Shown piece after piece: positions 32,154-40,949 of a DNA stretch of 64,000 bases. The DNA is from Streptomyces sp. NK08204. GTDB taxonomy: Bacteria > Actinomycetota > Actinomycetes > Streptomycetales > Streptomycetaceae. A program made the translations under genes and the position numbers. The stretch's first letter is position 1; every line of letters starts with the position of its first letter. The stretch spans positions 1-64,000 of the forward strand of contig NZ_JAINVF010000015.1 in NCBI RefSeq assembly GCF_020400585.1, given 5' to 3'. The notes under the pieces were generated by a model that had not been told where the DNA came from, did no database searches, and worked only from the letters and a program-made list of their open reading frames with translations.

Positions 32154-32729
32154 ATGTCCCTGCACACTCGATTCCTCTCCCGGCGCGGTACAGCCGCCGC
32201 GCTGACCGCCTGTGCGGCGGCACTCGCGACAGCGGGGGTCGCCTGGAGCGCGACGACGACAGCGCCGGCCACGCCGGCCTCGAAGACCGCGTCGGCGGCG
32301 ACGGTGACCCGGGCGTCGGCCAGTCCCCGCGCCTGCACCGTGCACGACCTGTACCTGTCCATGGGCCGCAAGGACGCTGCGGCGGGCTCGCTGTACTGGC
32401 CGATACGGTTCACCAACACCAGTACGACCAGCTGTGCCCTGCGCGGCTACCCGGGCGTCAGCGTGCTGGACACCGCCCACCGGCAGATCGGCCCGGCCGC
32501 CACCCGCAGCGGGCGGTCGTACGCCACGGTCACACTCACCCCCGCCCACTCGGCCTACGCGGTGGTCCGCACCACGAACGGCCCGGTCGGCGGCCCCTGT
32601 CTGCGGACCGGCACCTATCTGCGCGTCTACCCGCCGGCCTCGTACGACGCCGTGCTCGTCCCGGCTCCCTGGACGATCTGCTCGGGCCGTTTCCAGGTCG
32701 GGCCGGTCAACGTCGAAGGCGCCTTCTGA
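32154..32729 (+). CDS. Secreted DUF4232 protein
   Basis: 191 aa. A signal peptide with twin Arg (FLSRRGTAAALTACAAALAT) ends near VAWSA, followed by an Ala/Thr linker. The DUF4232 domain starts at ACTVHDLYLSMGRKDAAAG and contains IRFTNTSTTSCALRGYPGVS and GPCLRTGTYLRVYPP, with four cysteines that probably form two disulfides. This domain is widespread in Streptomyces secreted proteins and has no assigned function. ATG 32154 follows GATGGAGG at 10 bases. It is convergent with ppdK and shares a terminator. Confidence 0.8.
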   Translation: MSLHTRFLSRRGTAAALTACAAALATAGVAWSATTTAPATPASKTASAATVTRASASPRACTVHDLYLSMGRKDAAAGSLYWPIRFTNTSTTSCALRGYPGVSVLDTAHRQIGPAATRSGRSYATVTLTPAHSAYAVVRTTNGPVGGPCLRTGTYLRVYPPASYDAVLVPAPWTICSGRFQVGPVNVEGAF

Positions 32730-32740
32730 GAACAGCGCGA

Positions 32741-32773
32741 AAGGGCGGCACCCCCGCACAGGGTGCCGCCCTT
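32741..32773. terminator. Bidirectional terminator between the DUF4232 gene and ppdK
   Basis: Perfect 13-bp stem, AAGGGCGGCACCC against GGGTGCCGCCCTT, with a 7-base loop and T-rich CTTCTTC on the plus-strand side. Confidence 0.85.
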
Positions 32774-32848
32774 CTTCATCTTGCGCCGGAGCCGCCGCCG
32801 ATCGGTCTGAGGGTCGGGGACCGACGGCGACTCCGGGTCTTCGGGAGG

Positions 32849-35569
32849 TCAGCGGTGGTCGCTGCCCTCCGACTGGGTGGCCGCGCGGCCTGCCTCCAGG
32901 CGGGCGACCGGGATGCGGAACGGGGAGCAGGAGACGTAGTCCAGGCCGACCTCGTGGAAGAAGTGCACCGACTCCGGGTCGCCGCCGTGCTCGCCGCAGA
33001 CGCCGAGCTTGAGGTCGGGACGGGTCTCGCGGCCCGCCTTGGCCGCCGCCTTCACCAGGGAGCCGACGCCGTCCTTGTCGATCGTCTCGAACGGGCTGAC
33101 GCCGAAGATGCCCTTCTCCAGGTACGCCGTGAAGAAGCTCGCCTCCACGTCGTCGCGGGAGAAGCCCCACACCGTCTGGGTCAGGTCGTTCGTGCCGAAG
33201 GAGAAGAACTCCGCGGCCTCGGCGATCTGGCCGGCCGTGAGGGCGGCGCGCGGCAGCTCGATCATCGTGCCGATCGCCAGCTTCAGCCGCGTGCCCGTGG
33301 CCGCCTCGACCTCCGCGATGACCTGGTCGGCCTCCTCGCGGACGATCTCCAGCTCCTGGACGGTGCCGACGAGCGGGATCATGATCTCGGCGCGCGGGTC
33401 GCCCTTGGCGTTCTTGCGCTCGGCCGCGGCCTCGGCGATCGCGCGGACCTGCATGGTGAACAGACCCGGGATCACCAGACCGAGGCGGACACCGCGCAGA
33501 CCCAGCATCGGGTTCTGCTCGTGCAGGCGGTGGACCGCCTGGAGCAGGCGCAGGTCGTTCTCGTGCGGCTCCTGGCGGGACTCCGCCAGCGCCACGCGGA
33601 CCGACAGTTCCGTGATGTCCGGCAGGAACTCGTGCAGCGGCGGGTCGAGGAGGCGGATCGTGACCGGCAGGCCGTCCATCGCCTCGAACAGCTCGACGAA
33701 GTCCTTCTTCTGCAGCGGCAGCAGCTCCCGCAGGGCGGCCTCGCGCTCGTCCTCGGTGTCCGCGAGGATCAGCTTCTCGACCATCTCGCGGCGCTCGCCG
33801 AGGAACATGTGCTCGGTGCGGCACAGTCCGATGCCCTGGGCGCCGAACCGGCGGGCGCGCAGCGCGTCCTCGGCGTTGTCGGCGTTGGCGCGGACCCGCA
33901 GGCGGCGCTTGCGGTCGGCGAAGGCCATCATGCGGTGCACGGCCTCGACCAGCTCGTCGGCGTCGTCCGCACCCGGGTGCATGCGGCCCTCGAAGTACTC
34001 CACGACCGGGGAGGGGACGACCGGGACCTCGCCCAGGTAGACCTTGCCGGAGGAGCCGTCGATGGAGATCAGGTCGCCTTCCTCGACGACGTGACCGCCC
34101 GGCACCGTCATCCGGCGGCGCTTGGTGTCGACCTCCAGCTCCTCGGCGCCGCAGACACAGGTCTTGCCCATGCCGCGCGCGACCACGGCCGCGTGGGAGG
34201 TCTTGCCGCCGCGCGAGGTCAGGATGCCCTCGGCCGCGATCATGCCGTCGAGGTCGTCGGGGTTGGTCTCGCGGCGGACCAGGATGACCTTCTCGCCCGA
34301 GCGGGACCACTTCACGGCGGTGTACGAGTCGAAGACGGCCTTGCCGACGGCCGCGCCCGGCGAGGCGGCGATGCCACGGCCGACCTGCTCGACCTTCGCG
34401 TCCTCGTCGAAGCGCGGGAACATCAGCTGCGCGAGCTGGGCGCCGGTGACGCGCTGGAGCGCCTCGGTCTCGTCGATCAGGCCCTGGTCCACCAGCTGGG
34501 TCGCGATGCGGAAGGCCGCGCCCGCCGTGCGCTTGCCGACGCGGGTCTGCAGCATCCAGAGCTGGCCGCGCTCGATGGTGAACTCGATGTCGCAGAGATC
34601 CTTGTAGTGGTTCTCCAGGGTCTCCATGATCTGCATGAGCTGGTCGTACGACTTCTTGTCGATCGACTCCAGCTCCGCGAGCGGGACCGTGTTGCGGATA
34701 CCGGCGACGACGTCCTCGCCCTGCGCGTTCTGCAGGTAGTCGCCGTAGACGCCCTGGTGGCCGGAGGCGGGGTCGCGGGTGAACGCCACGCCCGTGCCGG
34801 AGTCCGGGCCGAGGTTGCCGAAGACCATCGAGCAGACGTTGACGGCGGTGCCGAGGTCGTGCGGGATGCGCTCCTGGCGGCGGTAGAGCTTGGCGCGGTC
34901 ACCGTTCCAGGAGTCGAAGACCGCCTTGATGGCGAGGTCCATCTGCTCGCGCGGGTCCTGCGGGAAGTCCCGGCCGGCCTCCGCCTTGACGATCTTCTTG
35001 AACTTGGTGACCAGCTTCTTCAGGTCGGCCGCTTCGAGGTCCGTGTCGACGGTGACCTTCTTGGCCTCCTTGGCCGCTTCGAGGGCCTCCTCGAAGAGGT
35101 CGCCGTCGACGCCGAGGACGGTCTTGCCGAACATCTGGATGAGACGGCGGTAGGAGTCCCAGGCGAACCGGTCGTCGCCGGCCTGCTTGGCCAGGCCCTG
35201 GACCGACTTGTCGGAGAGGCCGATGTTCAGGACGGTGTCCATCATGCCGGGCATGGAGAACTTGGCACCCGAACGGACCGACACGAGGAGCGGGTTGTCG
35301 GCCTGGCCGAGCTTCTTGCCCATCCGCTGCTCGAGGGAGTCGAGGTGCGCACTCACCTCGTCACGCAGTGCCACCGGCTCCTCGCCGCTCTCCAGGTAGA
35401 CCTTGCAGGCCTCCGTGGTGATGGTGAAGCCGGGAGGGACCGGGAGACCCAGGTTGGTCATCTCGGCGAGGTTGGCACCCTTGCCGCCGAGGAGGTCCTT
35501 GAGGTCCTTGTTGCCCTCGGTGAAGTCGTAAACGAACTTCGCTACGTGGGGTTCTTTGTTTTCCGACAC
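32849..35569 (-). CDS. ppdK: Pyruvate, phosphate dikinase
   Basis: 906 aa. The N-terminal nucleotide-binding domain starts KFVYDFTEGNKDLKDLLGGK; the phosphohistidine domain has SRGGKTSHAAVVARGMG (His near residue 460); the C-terminal PEP/pyruvate barrel has GLCRTEHMF and the catalytic Cys in LGVCGEHGGD. The enzyme interconverts pyruvate, ATP and phosphate with PEP, AMP and pyrophosphate, linking glycolysis and gluconeogenesis. GTG 35569 (VSENKEPHVAKFV) was chosen because AAGGAG lies 9 bases before it; 44 more in-frame residues upstream lack family likeness. The 440-base region upstream is rich in inverted repeats. No PPDK regulatory protein gene adjoins. Confidence 0.95.
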   Translation of the reverse strand: MSENKEPHVAKFVYDFTEGNKDLKDLLGGKGANLAEMTNLGLPVPPGFTITTEACKVYLESGEEPVALRDEVSAHLDSLEQRMGKKLGQADNPLLVSVRSGAKFSMPGMMDTVLNIGLSDKSVQGLAKQAGDDRFAWDSYRRLIQMFGKTVLGVDGDLFEEALEAAKEAKKVTVDTDLEAADLKKLVTKFKKIVKAEAGRDFPQDPREQMDLAIKAVFDSWNGDRAKLYRRQERIPHDLGTAVNVCSMVFGNLGPDSGTGVAFTRDPASGHQGVYGDYLQNAQGEDVVAGIRNTVPLAELESIDKKSYDQLMQIMETLENHYKDLCDIEFTIERGQLWMLQTRVGKRTAGAAFRIATQLVDQGLIDETEALQRVTGAQLAQLMFPRFDEDAKVEQVGRGIAASPGAAVGKAVFDSYTAVKWSRSGEKVILVRRETNPDDLDGMIAAEGILTSRGGKTSHAAVVARGMGKTCVCGAEELEVDTKRRRMTVPGGHVVEEGDLISIDGSSGKVYLGEVPVVPSPVVEYFEGRMHPGADDADELVEAVHRMMAFADRKRRLRVRANADNAEDALRARRFGAQGIGLCRTEHMFLGERREMVEKLILADTEDEREAALRELLPLQKKDFVELFEAMDGLPVTIRLLDPPLHEFLPDITELSVRVALAESRQEPHENDLRLLQAVHRLHEQNPMLGLRGVRLGLVIPGLFTMQVRAIAEAAAERKNAKGDPRAEIMIPLVGTVQELEIVREEADQVIAEVEAATGTRLKLAIGTMIELPRAALTAGQIAEAAEFFSFGTNDLTQTVWGFSRDDVEASFFTAYLEKGIFGVSPFETIDKDGVGSLVKAAAKAGRETRPDLKLGVCGEHGGDPESVHFFHEVGLDYVSCSPFRIPVARLEAGRAATQSEGSDHR

Positions 35570-36009
35570 GGGTCTCGACTCCTTGAGGCCGCGGTGGCTG
35601 CCCTGACGGCGAGGAACATACCCAGATCGAAGGCACATGGGTACGTCCACTTGCGCGTCATGAGCCTGTAACCAGGGCTCTGCCAGCAGATCGAAAGTCA
35701 AAGCTTGGCAAGCAATGACGACCGGATGTATTCACTTCTTGAACGCACCCCTGGCCACAGAGGCAGTTTTTCGCTCAGATGAGCGGGGTCTAAGCACATC
35801 TGAGTTCGATCGATGAACGATCAGAGGGTGGCACCGAGTGCCACTCTTTGGAGAAGTGCAGCCGCGCCCGATTCGCTCATCTGAGCGCATCCCTTATCAA
35901 GGGTGGCGAGAATCACGCTGCCACGGGGAGTCTGATTTCACCATGCGGACGACCTTCGGGACGCCGGAACGGCCGGAGAAACGCCGACGTCACACCCCTG
36001 GCGGCAACG
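35570..36009 (-). promoter_or_regulatory. Long upstream region of ppdK with inverted repeats
   Basis: No gene is seen. On the minus strand, the palindrome-like words CGCTCAGATGAGCG and CGCTCATCTGAGCG (plus-strand positions 35772-35785 and 35874-35887) are inverted copies of each other. Between them a hairpin GGTGGCAC-CGA-GTGCCAC (35826-35843) and beyond them CCCTTATCAAGGG (about 35890) can fold. GC is clearly lower than in the genes. It may hold a structured leader or a regulator-binding region for ppdK. Confidence 0.5.
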
Positions 36010-37230
36010 TCACACCCCCAGCGCCCGCAGCCGCTCCTCCACCCGCTCCGGCGCGTACAGGTGCTCCACCACCAGCGCCCCCGCCCCCAGCAGACCCGCC
36101 CGCTCACCCAGCCGCGAGGTGACGACGTCCAGGTGGGCCGTGGACCGGGGCAGCGCCCGCTGGTAGAGCAGCTCGCGCACGCCCGTCAAGAAGGGCGTTC
36201 CGGCCAGATCCCCGGCGATCATCAGCACACCGGGGTTCAGCAGGGTGACCACGGTCGCCAGGACGTCCCCGACCCGGCGCCCGGCCTCACGGGCCAGCGC
36301 GGCGGCTTCCGGGTGTCCGGCGGCCAGCAGGTCCCGTACGTCCGAGCCGGAGGCGGCCGGCACCCCGGACTCGGCCAGCCGCCTGGCCACGGCACCACCG
36401 CTGGCGACGGCGGCGAGACAGCCGTAGGACCCGCACCGGCACAGTGCGTCCGCGCCCACCCGGATGTGCCCGATGTCGCCGGCGCCGCCGTCCACGCCCC
36501 GGTAGATAGAGCCGTCGACCACGACCCCGGCGCCGATACCGGTGGACACCTTGACCAGGACGAAGGCAGCGCAGTCGGGGTGCCCGGCGCGCTGCTCGCC
36601 GTAGGCCATCAGGTTGGCGTCGTTGTCCACCAGGACCGGGACGGCCGGGGCGCCGGTGTGCTCGGTGAAGGCGCGGGAGAGGCGGCCCGTTATGTCGTAG
36701 CCGTCCCAGCCCGGCATGATCGGCGGCTGCACCACCCGGCCCGTCACGCTGTCCACCGGCCCCGGCACGGCGAGCCCGATCCCGCAGACCTCTTCACCCC
36801 GGTGCCCGGTCTTGGTCAGCAACTGCGCGAACCAGCTGCCGAGTTCGGCGAGCACGGCCTCCGGCCCGTCCTCCACCACCAGCGTGCCGGCATGCTCGGC
36901 GAGGATCTCGCCGGTCAGGGTGAGGACGGCCGCGCGGGCGTGCCGGGTGTCGAGGTCGGCCGCGAGGACCACCGCGTGGGAGTCATCGAACTCCAGGATG
37001 ATGGAAGGACGTCCGCCGAGCGGCGAGGCCACCGGGCCGCCCGCGCCCTCGCGCAGCCAGCCGGCCCGGAACAGCCGGTCCAGGCGCTGGCCGACGGTGG
37101 CCCGGGACAGTCCGGTCGCCTGCTGAAGCGCCCCGCGCGTCACGGCCCGGCCGTTGCGCACCAGTTCGAGCAACTCGCCGGCGCTCGCCTGCGTCGTGCC
37201 CTTTCCTGTCCTGCCGGGCCGTCCGGTCAT
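36010..37230 (-). CDS. ROK-family transcriptional regulator
   Basis: 406 aa. A winged helix at the N-terminus (LLELVRNGRAVTRGALQQATGLSRATVGQRLDRL, in part) binds DNA. The sugar-kinase-like domain has LVDNDANLMAYGE and the ROK zinc motif in GHIRVGADALCRCGSYGCLAA (His, three Cys). Such regulators respond to sugars or sugar phosphates. ATG 37230 was chosen as GGGGG lies 5 bases before it; the GTG two codons upstream overlaps that site. It is divergent from two glycosidase genes, and the AT-rich 69 bases between them are the likely operator, so it probably controls those genes. Confidence 0.88.
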   Translation of the reverse strand: MTGRPGRTGKGTTQASAGELLELVRNGRAVTRGALQQATGLSRATVGQRLDRLFRAGWLREGAGGPVASPLGGRPSIILEFDDSHAVVLAADLDTRHARAAVLTLTGEILAEHAGTLVVEDGPEAVLAELGSWFAQLLTKTGHRGEEVCGIGLAVPGPVDSVTGRVVQPPIMPGWDGYDITGRLSRAFTEHTGAPAVPVLVDNDANLMAYGEQRAGHPDCAAFVLVKVSTGIGAGVVVDGSIYRGVDGGAGDIGHIRVGADALCRCGSYGCLAAVASGGAVARRLAESGVPAASGSDVRDLLAAGHPEAAALAREAGRRVGDVLATVVTLLNPGVLMIAGDLAGTPFLTGVRELLYQRALPRSTAHLDVVTSRLGERAGLLGAGALVVEHLYAPERVEERLRALGV

Positions 37231-37260
37231 GCGCACCCCCTTGTGTTTCCCAAGCTTCCC

Positions 37261-37288
37261 TTACATATTGGGTTTTGCGTGTTAAATA
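37261..37288 (+). promoter_or_regulatory. Promoter of the glycosidase pair, likely ROK operator
   Basis: TTACAT (37261-37266) and TAAATA (37283-37288) are 16 bases apart, in a stretch of strikingly low GC. The expected start point is only about 6 bases before ATG 37300, so the message may be nearly leaderless. The AT-rich sequence is typical of ROK-regulator operators. Confidence 0.5.
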
Positions 37289-37299
37289 GACGTAACCTC

Positions 37300-38850
37300 A
37301 TGGACTCGACAGCCAAACCCGGTCGGCCGGACGTCTTCTGGGAGCCCCGAGTGGACCGCACCGCCCAGCTCACCGCCCGTCTCGTGGAACGCGAGAGCGC
37401 ATACGGTCCACCGGCCCCGGACACACCCCTGCACGTCAGAGCGGCCCGGGTACTGAACGCCAACTGGACGGGCGCGTCCACGGTCCCCTCCCGCAGCCTG
37501 TATCCGCACCAGTGGTCCTGGGACTCGGCGTTCATCGCGATCGGGCTGCGGCACCTGTCGCCGCTTCGGGCGCAGACGGAGCTGGAGACCCTGTTCGGCG
37601 CCCAGTGGGCCGACGGGCGCGTCCCGCACATCGTCTTCAACCCCTCCGTACCGCTCGACGCGTACTTCCCCAGCCCCGACTTCTGGCGCTCCTCGACCGC
37701 CGGACGCGCCGCCGGCGCTCCGCGCACCGTACAGACCTCCGGCATCGTGCAGCCACCGGTGCACGCGCTCGCGGCCTGGCTGGTGCACCGCGCCGACCCG
37801 GGCCTGTCGCGGGCGCGCGGCTTCCTCGCCCGGATGTACCCGCGGCTGGCCGCCTGGCACCGGTATCTGCTGCACCGGCGGGACCTGGGCGGGGGCGGTC
37901 TGGTGTCCGTGGTGCACCCCTGGGAACAGGGCATGGACAACAGCCCGTGCTGGGACGCCCCGCTCGCCCGGATCACCCCGGCCCCGGCCCGCTCCTTCCG
38001 CCGTGCCGACCTGGACCACGGCGCGGCACAGGACCGCCCGACGGACCTGGACTACGGGCGGTACGTGCGGCTGGCCGCCGACTACCGGGACGCGGGGTAC
38101 GCCGACGGGGCCGGCGAGTTCGCGGTGGAGGACCCGGCGTTCAACGCCCTGCTGATCGCCTCCGAGTACGCGCTGGCCCGGATCGCCGGGGAGCTGGGCG
38201 CGCCCGGCACCGCTCGTCACGCGCGGGCCGAGCGGCTGACGGCCGCCCTGGTCGAGCGGCTGTGGGACCCGGCGAGCGGAATGTTTCTGTGCCGGGACCT
38301 GCGCGGCGGCGGGCGTGGCGGGCTGATCGAGGAGCGCGGGGTCTGCGGCCTGGTCCCGCTGATACTGCCGGACCTGCCCCGCCAGACCGCGGCCGCTCTC
38401 GTCCGCACGCTGTGCGGCCCGCACTTCGGCCTCGGGGACAGCACGGAGCTGGTGCCGAGCTACGACCTGCTCGGCGAGGCCTTCGACCCGCACCGGTACT
38501 GGCGCGGCCCGGCCTGGTTCAACACGAGCTGGCTGCTGCAGCAGGGGCTGCGCACGCACGGCGAGCAGGCGCGGGCCGACGCGCTGCGCGAGGCGGTCCT
38601 GCGTACCGCCGACGCCTCCGGCTTCGCCGAGTACGTCGACCCGTACACCGGCGAGCCCTGCGGCGCCACCGGCTTCGGCTGGACCGCCGCGCTCGCGCTG
38701 GACCTGCTCCATGAGCGCCCCGGAGCCACCGTGTCCCGCACGGCCACCGGCGCGTTCGACACCAAGGACAAGGGCACGAGGGACAACGGCACGAACGGCA
38801 AGGACACGAACGACATGGGCACGAGTGACTCGGGAGGCGACCGGGCATGA
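37300..38850 (+). CDS. GH63/MGH1-like glycoside hydrolase
   Basis: 516 aa. The (alpha/alpha)6 barrel pattern is clear: PHQWSWDSAFIAIGLRHLSP and DGRVPHIVFNP near the N-terminus, SVVHPWEQGMDNSPCWDAPL (general acid region) in the middle and WRGPAWFNTSWLLQQGL near residue 405. This resembles mannosylglycerate hydrolase and GH63 glucosidases, cytosolic enzymes acting on small glucosides or mannosides. No ribosome site precedes ATG 37300. The last 35 residues are a Lys/Asp/Gly/Thr/Asn repeat (DKGTRDNGTNGKDTND) with no family match. The next glycosidase overlaps by four bases; the ROK regulator is divergent. Confidence 0.75.
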   Translation: MDSTAKPGRPDVFWEPRVDRTAQLTARLVERESAYGPPAPDTPLHVRAARVLNANWTGASTVPSRSLYPHQWSWDSAFIAIGLRHLSPLRAQTELETLFGAQWADGRVPHIVFNPSVPLDAYFPSPDFWRSSTAGRAAGAPRTVQTSGIVQPPVHALAAWLVHRADPGLSRARGFLARMYPRLAAWHRYLLHRRDLGGGGLVSVVHPWEQGMDNSPCWDAPLARITPAPARSFRRADLDHGAAQDRPTDLDYGRYVRLAADYRDAGYADGAGEFAVEDPAFNALLIASEYALARIAGELGAPGTARHARAERLTAALVERLWDPASGMFLCRDLRGGGRGGLIEERGVCGLVPLILPDLPRQTAAALVRTLCGPHFGLGDSTELVPSYDLLGEAFDPHRYWRGPAWFNTSWLLQQGLRTHGEQARADALREAVLRTADASGFAEYVDPYTGEPCGATGFGWTAALALDLLHERPGATVSRTATGAFDTKDKGTRDNGTNGKDTNDMGTSDSGGDRA

Positions 38851-40784
38851 CGGACCGGCATCATCTGCTCGTGCACGGGGCGACGTTCGCCGCCGTGGGC
38901 GACCGGGGCGACATCAGCGGGGTGCGGGGCGGCACTTCCCCGGACGGATTCTTCGTCCGGGACGCCCGGCATCTCAGCCGCTGGCAGCTCACCGTCGACG
39001 GTGCGCTGCCCGAGGTGCTCACACCGGTCGCGGACGGGGACGCGGCACGCTGCGTGCTGGTGCCGCGCGGAGGCCGGCAGGAGCCACCCGCGCACACGCT
39101 CTTCCGCGAACAGGCCGTCGGTGACAGCTCGTTCGTGGAGTCGCTGCGGATCACCAGCAACCGCCCGGTGCCCACCACGGTACAGCTCGCCATCACCGCC
39201 GACGCCGACTTCACCGACCAGTTCGAACTCCGCTCCGACCACCGCACCTACGGCAAGCCCGGCGCCGTACGCTCCCGTCAAATCCTCGACGACGGAATCG
39301 AGTTCACGTACCAGCGGGCCGAGTGGCGATCCCGTACGAGCATCACGGCCGACCCCGCCCCGGACGCCGTCGAGGAGACCGGCACCGGCGCCCGCCGCCT
39401 GGTCTGGCAACTGGAGCTGTCCCCGCACGGCACGGCCGAGCTGGTGCTGCGCGTGATCGCCCGCCCGCACGGCGAGAAACGCGCCCTGCGCGTGCCCCGC
39501 GACCCGGCCGCCGTGCACGAGCAGCTCCTCGCGGCGGAGGGCAGGTTCGTGGAGGGCGTGGCCTTTCCGACGGGCTGGCCGGAGCTGGCGGCGGCGTGCG
39601 CCCGCGGGCTCGCGGACCTCGCCGTGCTCCAGGTCCCCGCGACCGGCCCGGAGGGCGAGGAACTGCGTGTCCCGGCGGGGGGCGCGCCCTGGTTCCTCAC
39701 CCTGCTCGGCCGGGACGCCCTGCTCGCCTCCCTGTTCACGCTGCCGTACCGCCCGCAGCTGGCCGCCGCCACGCTCCCCGCGCTCGCCGCCACGCAGGCC
39801 ACGGACGCCGGCTGCTCCCCGGTCGCCCAGCCCGGCAAGATCGTGCACGAGGTGCGGTACGGGGAGCTGGCACACTTCGGGCAGGTGCCGTTCGCGCGCT
39901 ACTACGGCTCGGTCGACGCCACTCCGCTGTTCCTGATCCTGCTCGGCGCGTACGTCGAGCAGACCGGCGACACGGACCTGGCCCGCCGCCTGGAGCCGCA
40001 CGCCCGCGCGGCGATCGGCTGGATGCTCGACCACGGTGGGCTCACCTCGCGTGGCTACCTCGTCTACCGCGCCGACGAGGGCGGTCTCGCCAACCAGAAC
40101 TGGAAGGACTCCCCCGGCGCGATCTGCGGCGCCGACGGCAGCCGGCCCACCGGCGCGGTGATGGCGGCGGGCGCCCAGGGCTACGCGTACGACGCGCTGC
40201 GCCGCACGGCGTGGGTGGCGCGCTCGGTGTGGGCCGATGACACGTACGCCGCCCTGCTGGAACAGGCTGCGGCCGACCTCCGCGACCGCTTCCAGCGGGA
40301 CTTCTGGATGCCCAGGCACGCCTTCCCGGCGCTCGCTCTTGACGGGGAGGGCCGACAGGTCGACGCGCTGGCGTCGGACGCCGGGCACCTGCTGTGGTCG
40401 GGGCTCCTGGACAAGGAGTACGGCGAGGTGGTGGGCCGGCGCCTGCTCGAACCCGACTTCTTCTCGGGCTGGGGCGTGCGCACGCTCGCCTCGGGCCAGC
40501 CGGCGTACCACCCGCTGTCCTACCATCGCGGCTCGGTCTGGCCGCACGACAACGCGCTGATCACGTTGGGTCTGGCCCGCTACGGCCTGCACGACGAGGC
40601 CCGTTCGGTCGCGCACGCCCTGGTCGACGCGGCACGGGCCACCGGGCACCGGCTGCCGGAGGTGCTGGCGGGCTACGGCCGCGACACCCATCCCGAGCCG
40701 GTACCCTACCCGCACGCCTGCGTCCGCGAGTCCCGCTCGGCGGCGGCCCCGCTGGCTCTGCTCACCGCGGTCGGGGGCGCCTGA
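38847..40784 (+). CDS. Amylo-alpha-1,6-glucosidase/glycogen debranching-like enzyme
   Basis: 645 aa. The N-terminal beta domain (about 1-215) has DGFFVRDARHLSRWQLTVDG, typical of bacterial GDE-type proteins. The C-terminal barrel has PWFLTLLGRDALLAS, EVRYGELAHFGQVPF, NWKDSPGAICGADGS and HRGSVWPHDNALIT, where the catalytic acids are expected. It would trim branched or oligomeric alpha-glucans, or a disaccharide derivative, in concert with the upstream hydrolase, whose stop it overlaps (ATGA). No transporter is encoded beside them. Two hairpins follow the stop codon. Confidence 0.82.
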   Translation: MTDRHHLLVHGATFAAVGDRGDISGVRGGTSPDGFFVRDARHLSRWQLTVDGALPEVLTPVADGDAARCVLVPRGGRQEPPAHTLFREQAVGDSSFVESLRITSNRPVPTTVQLAITADADFTDQFELRSDHRTYGKPGAVRSRQILDDGIEFTYQRAEWRSRTSITADPAPDAVEETGTGARRLVWQLELSPHGTAELVLRVIARPHGEKRALRVPRDPAAVHEQLLAAEGRFVEGVAFPTGWPELAAACARGLADLAVLQVPATGPEGEELRVPAGGAPWFLTLLGRDALLASLFTLPYRPQLAAATLPALAATQATDAGCSPVAQPGKIVHEVRYGELAHFGQVPFARYYGSVDATPLFLILLGAYVEQTGDTDLARRLEPHARAAIGWMLDHGGLTSRGYLVYRADEGGLANQNWKDSPGAICGADGSRPTGAVMAAGAQGYAYDALRRTAWVARSVWADDTYAALLEQAAADLRDRFQRDFWMPRHAFPALALDGEGRQVDALASDAGHLLWSGLLDKEYGEVVGRRLLEPDFFSGWGVRTLASGQPAYHPLSYHRGSVWPHDNALITLGLARYGLHDEARSVAHALVDAARATGHRLPEVLAGYGRDTHPEPVPYPHACVRESRSAAAPLALLTAVGGA

Positions 40785-40790
40785 CGGAGC

Positions 40791-40840
40791 GTCGGCGGAC
40801 GCCGCCGCCGACAGCCTGCCGGGAGCCCGACGGCAGGTTT
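40791..40840 (+). terminator. Double hairpin after the glycosidase pair
   Basis: GTCGGCGG/CCGCCGAC (40791-40812) and CCTGCCG/CGGCAGG (40815-40837) followed by TTT. Confidence 0.6.
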
Positions 40841-40949
40841 GCCCGGTGTTTGCCGACGGCCGTGAACAGTGGCCGGGGACGGGCCGTACGTGATGAAGGC
40901 GGGCCAGGCGGACCGTCACGGTCACGTACGGAACGGAAGGATCCCCGGC

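Noticed and set aside
35880..35940. SAM-type riboswitch suggested by CTTATCAAG followed by GGTGG
   Set aside because: The downstream core of the SAM-I consensus is absent and neighbouring genes are not methionine-related.
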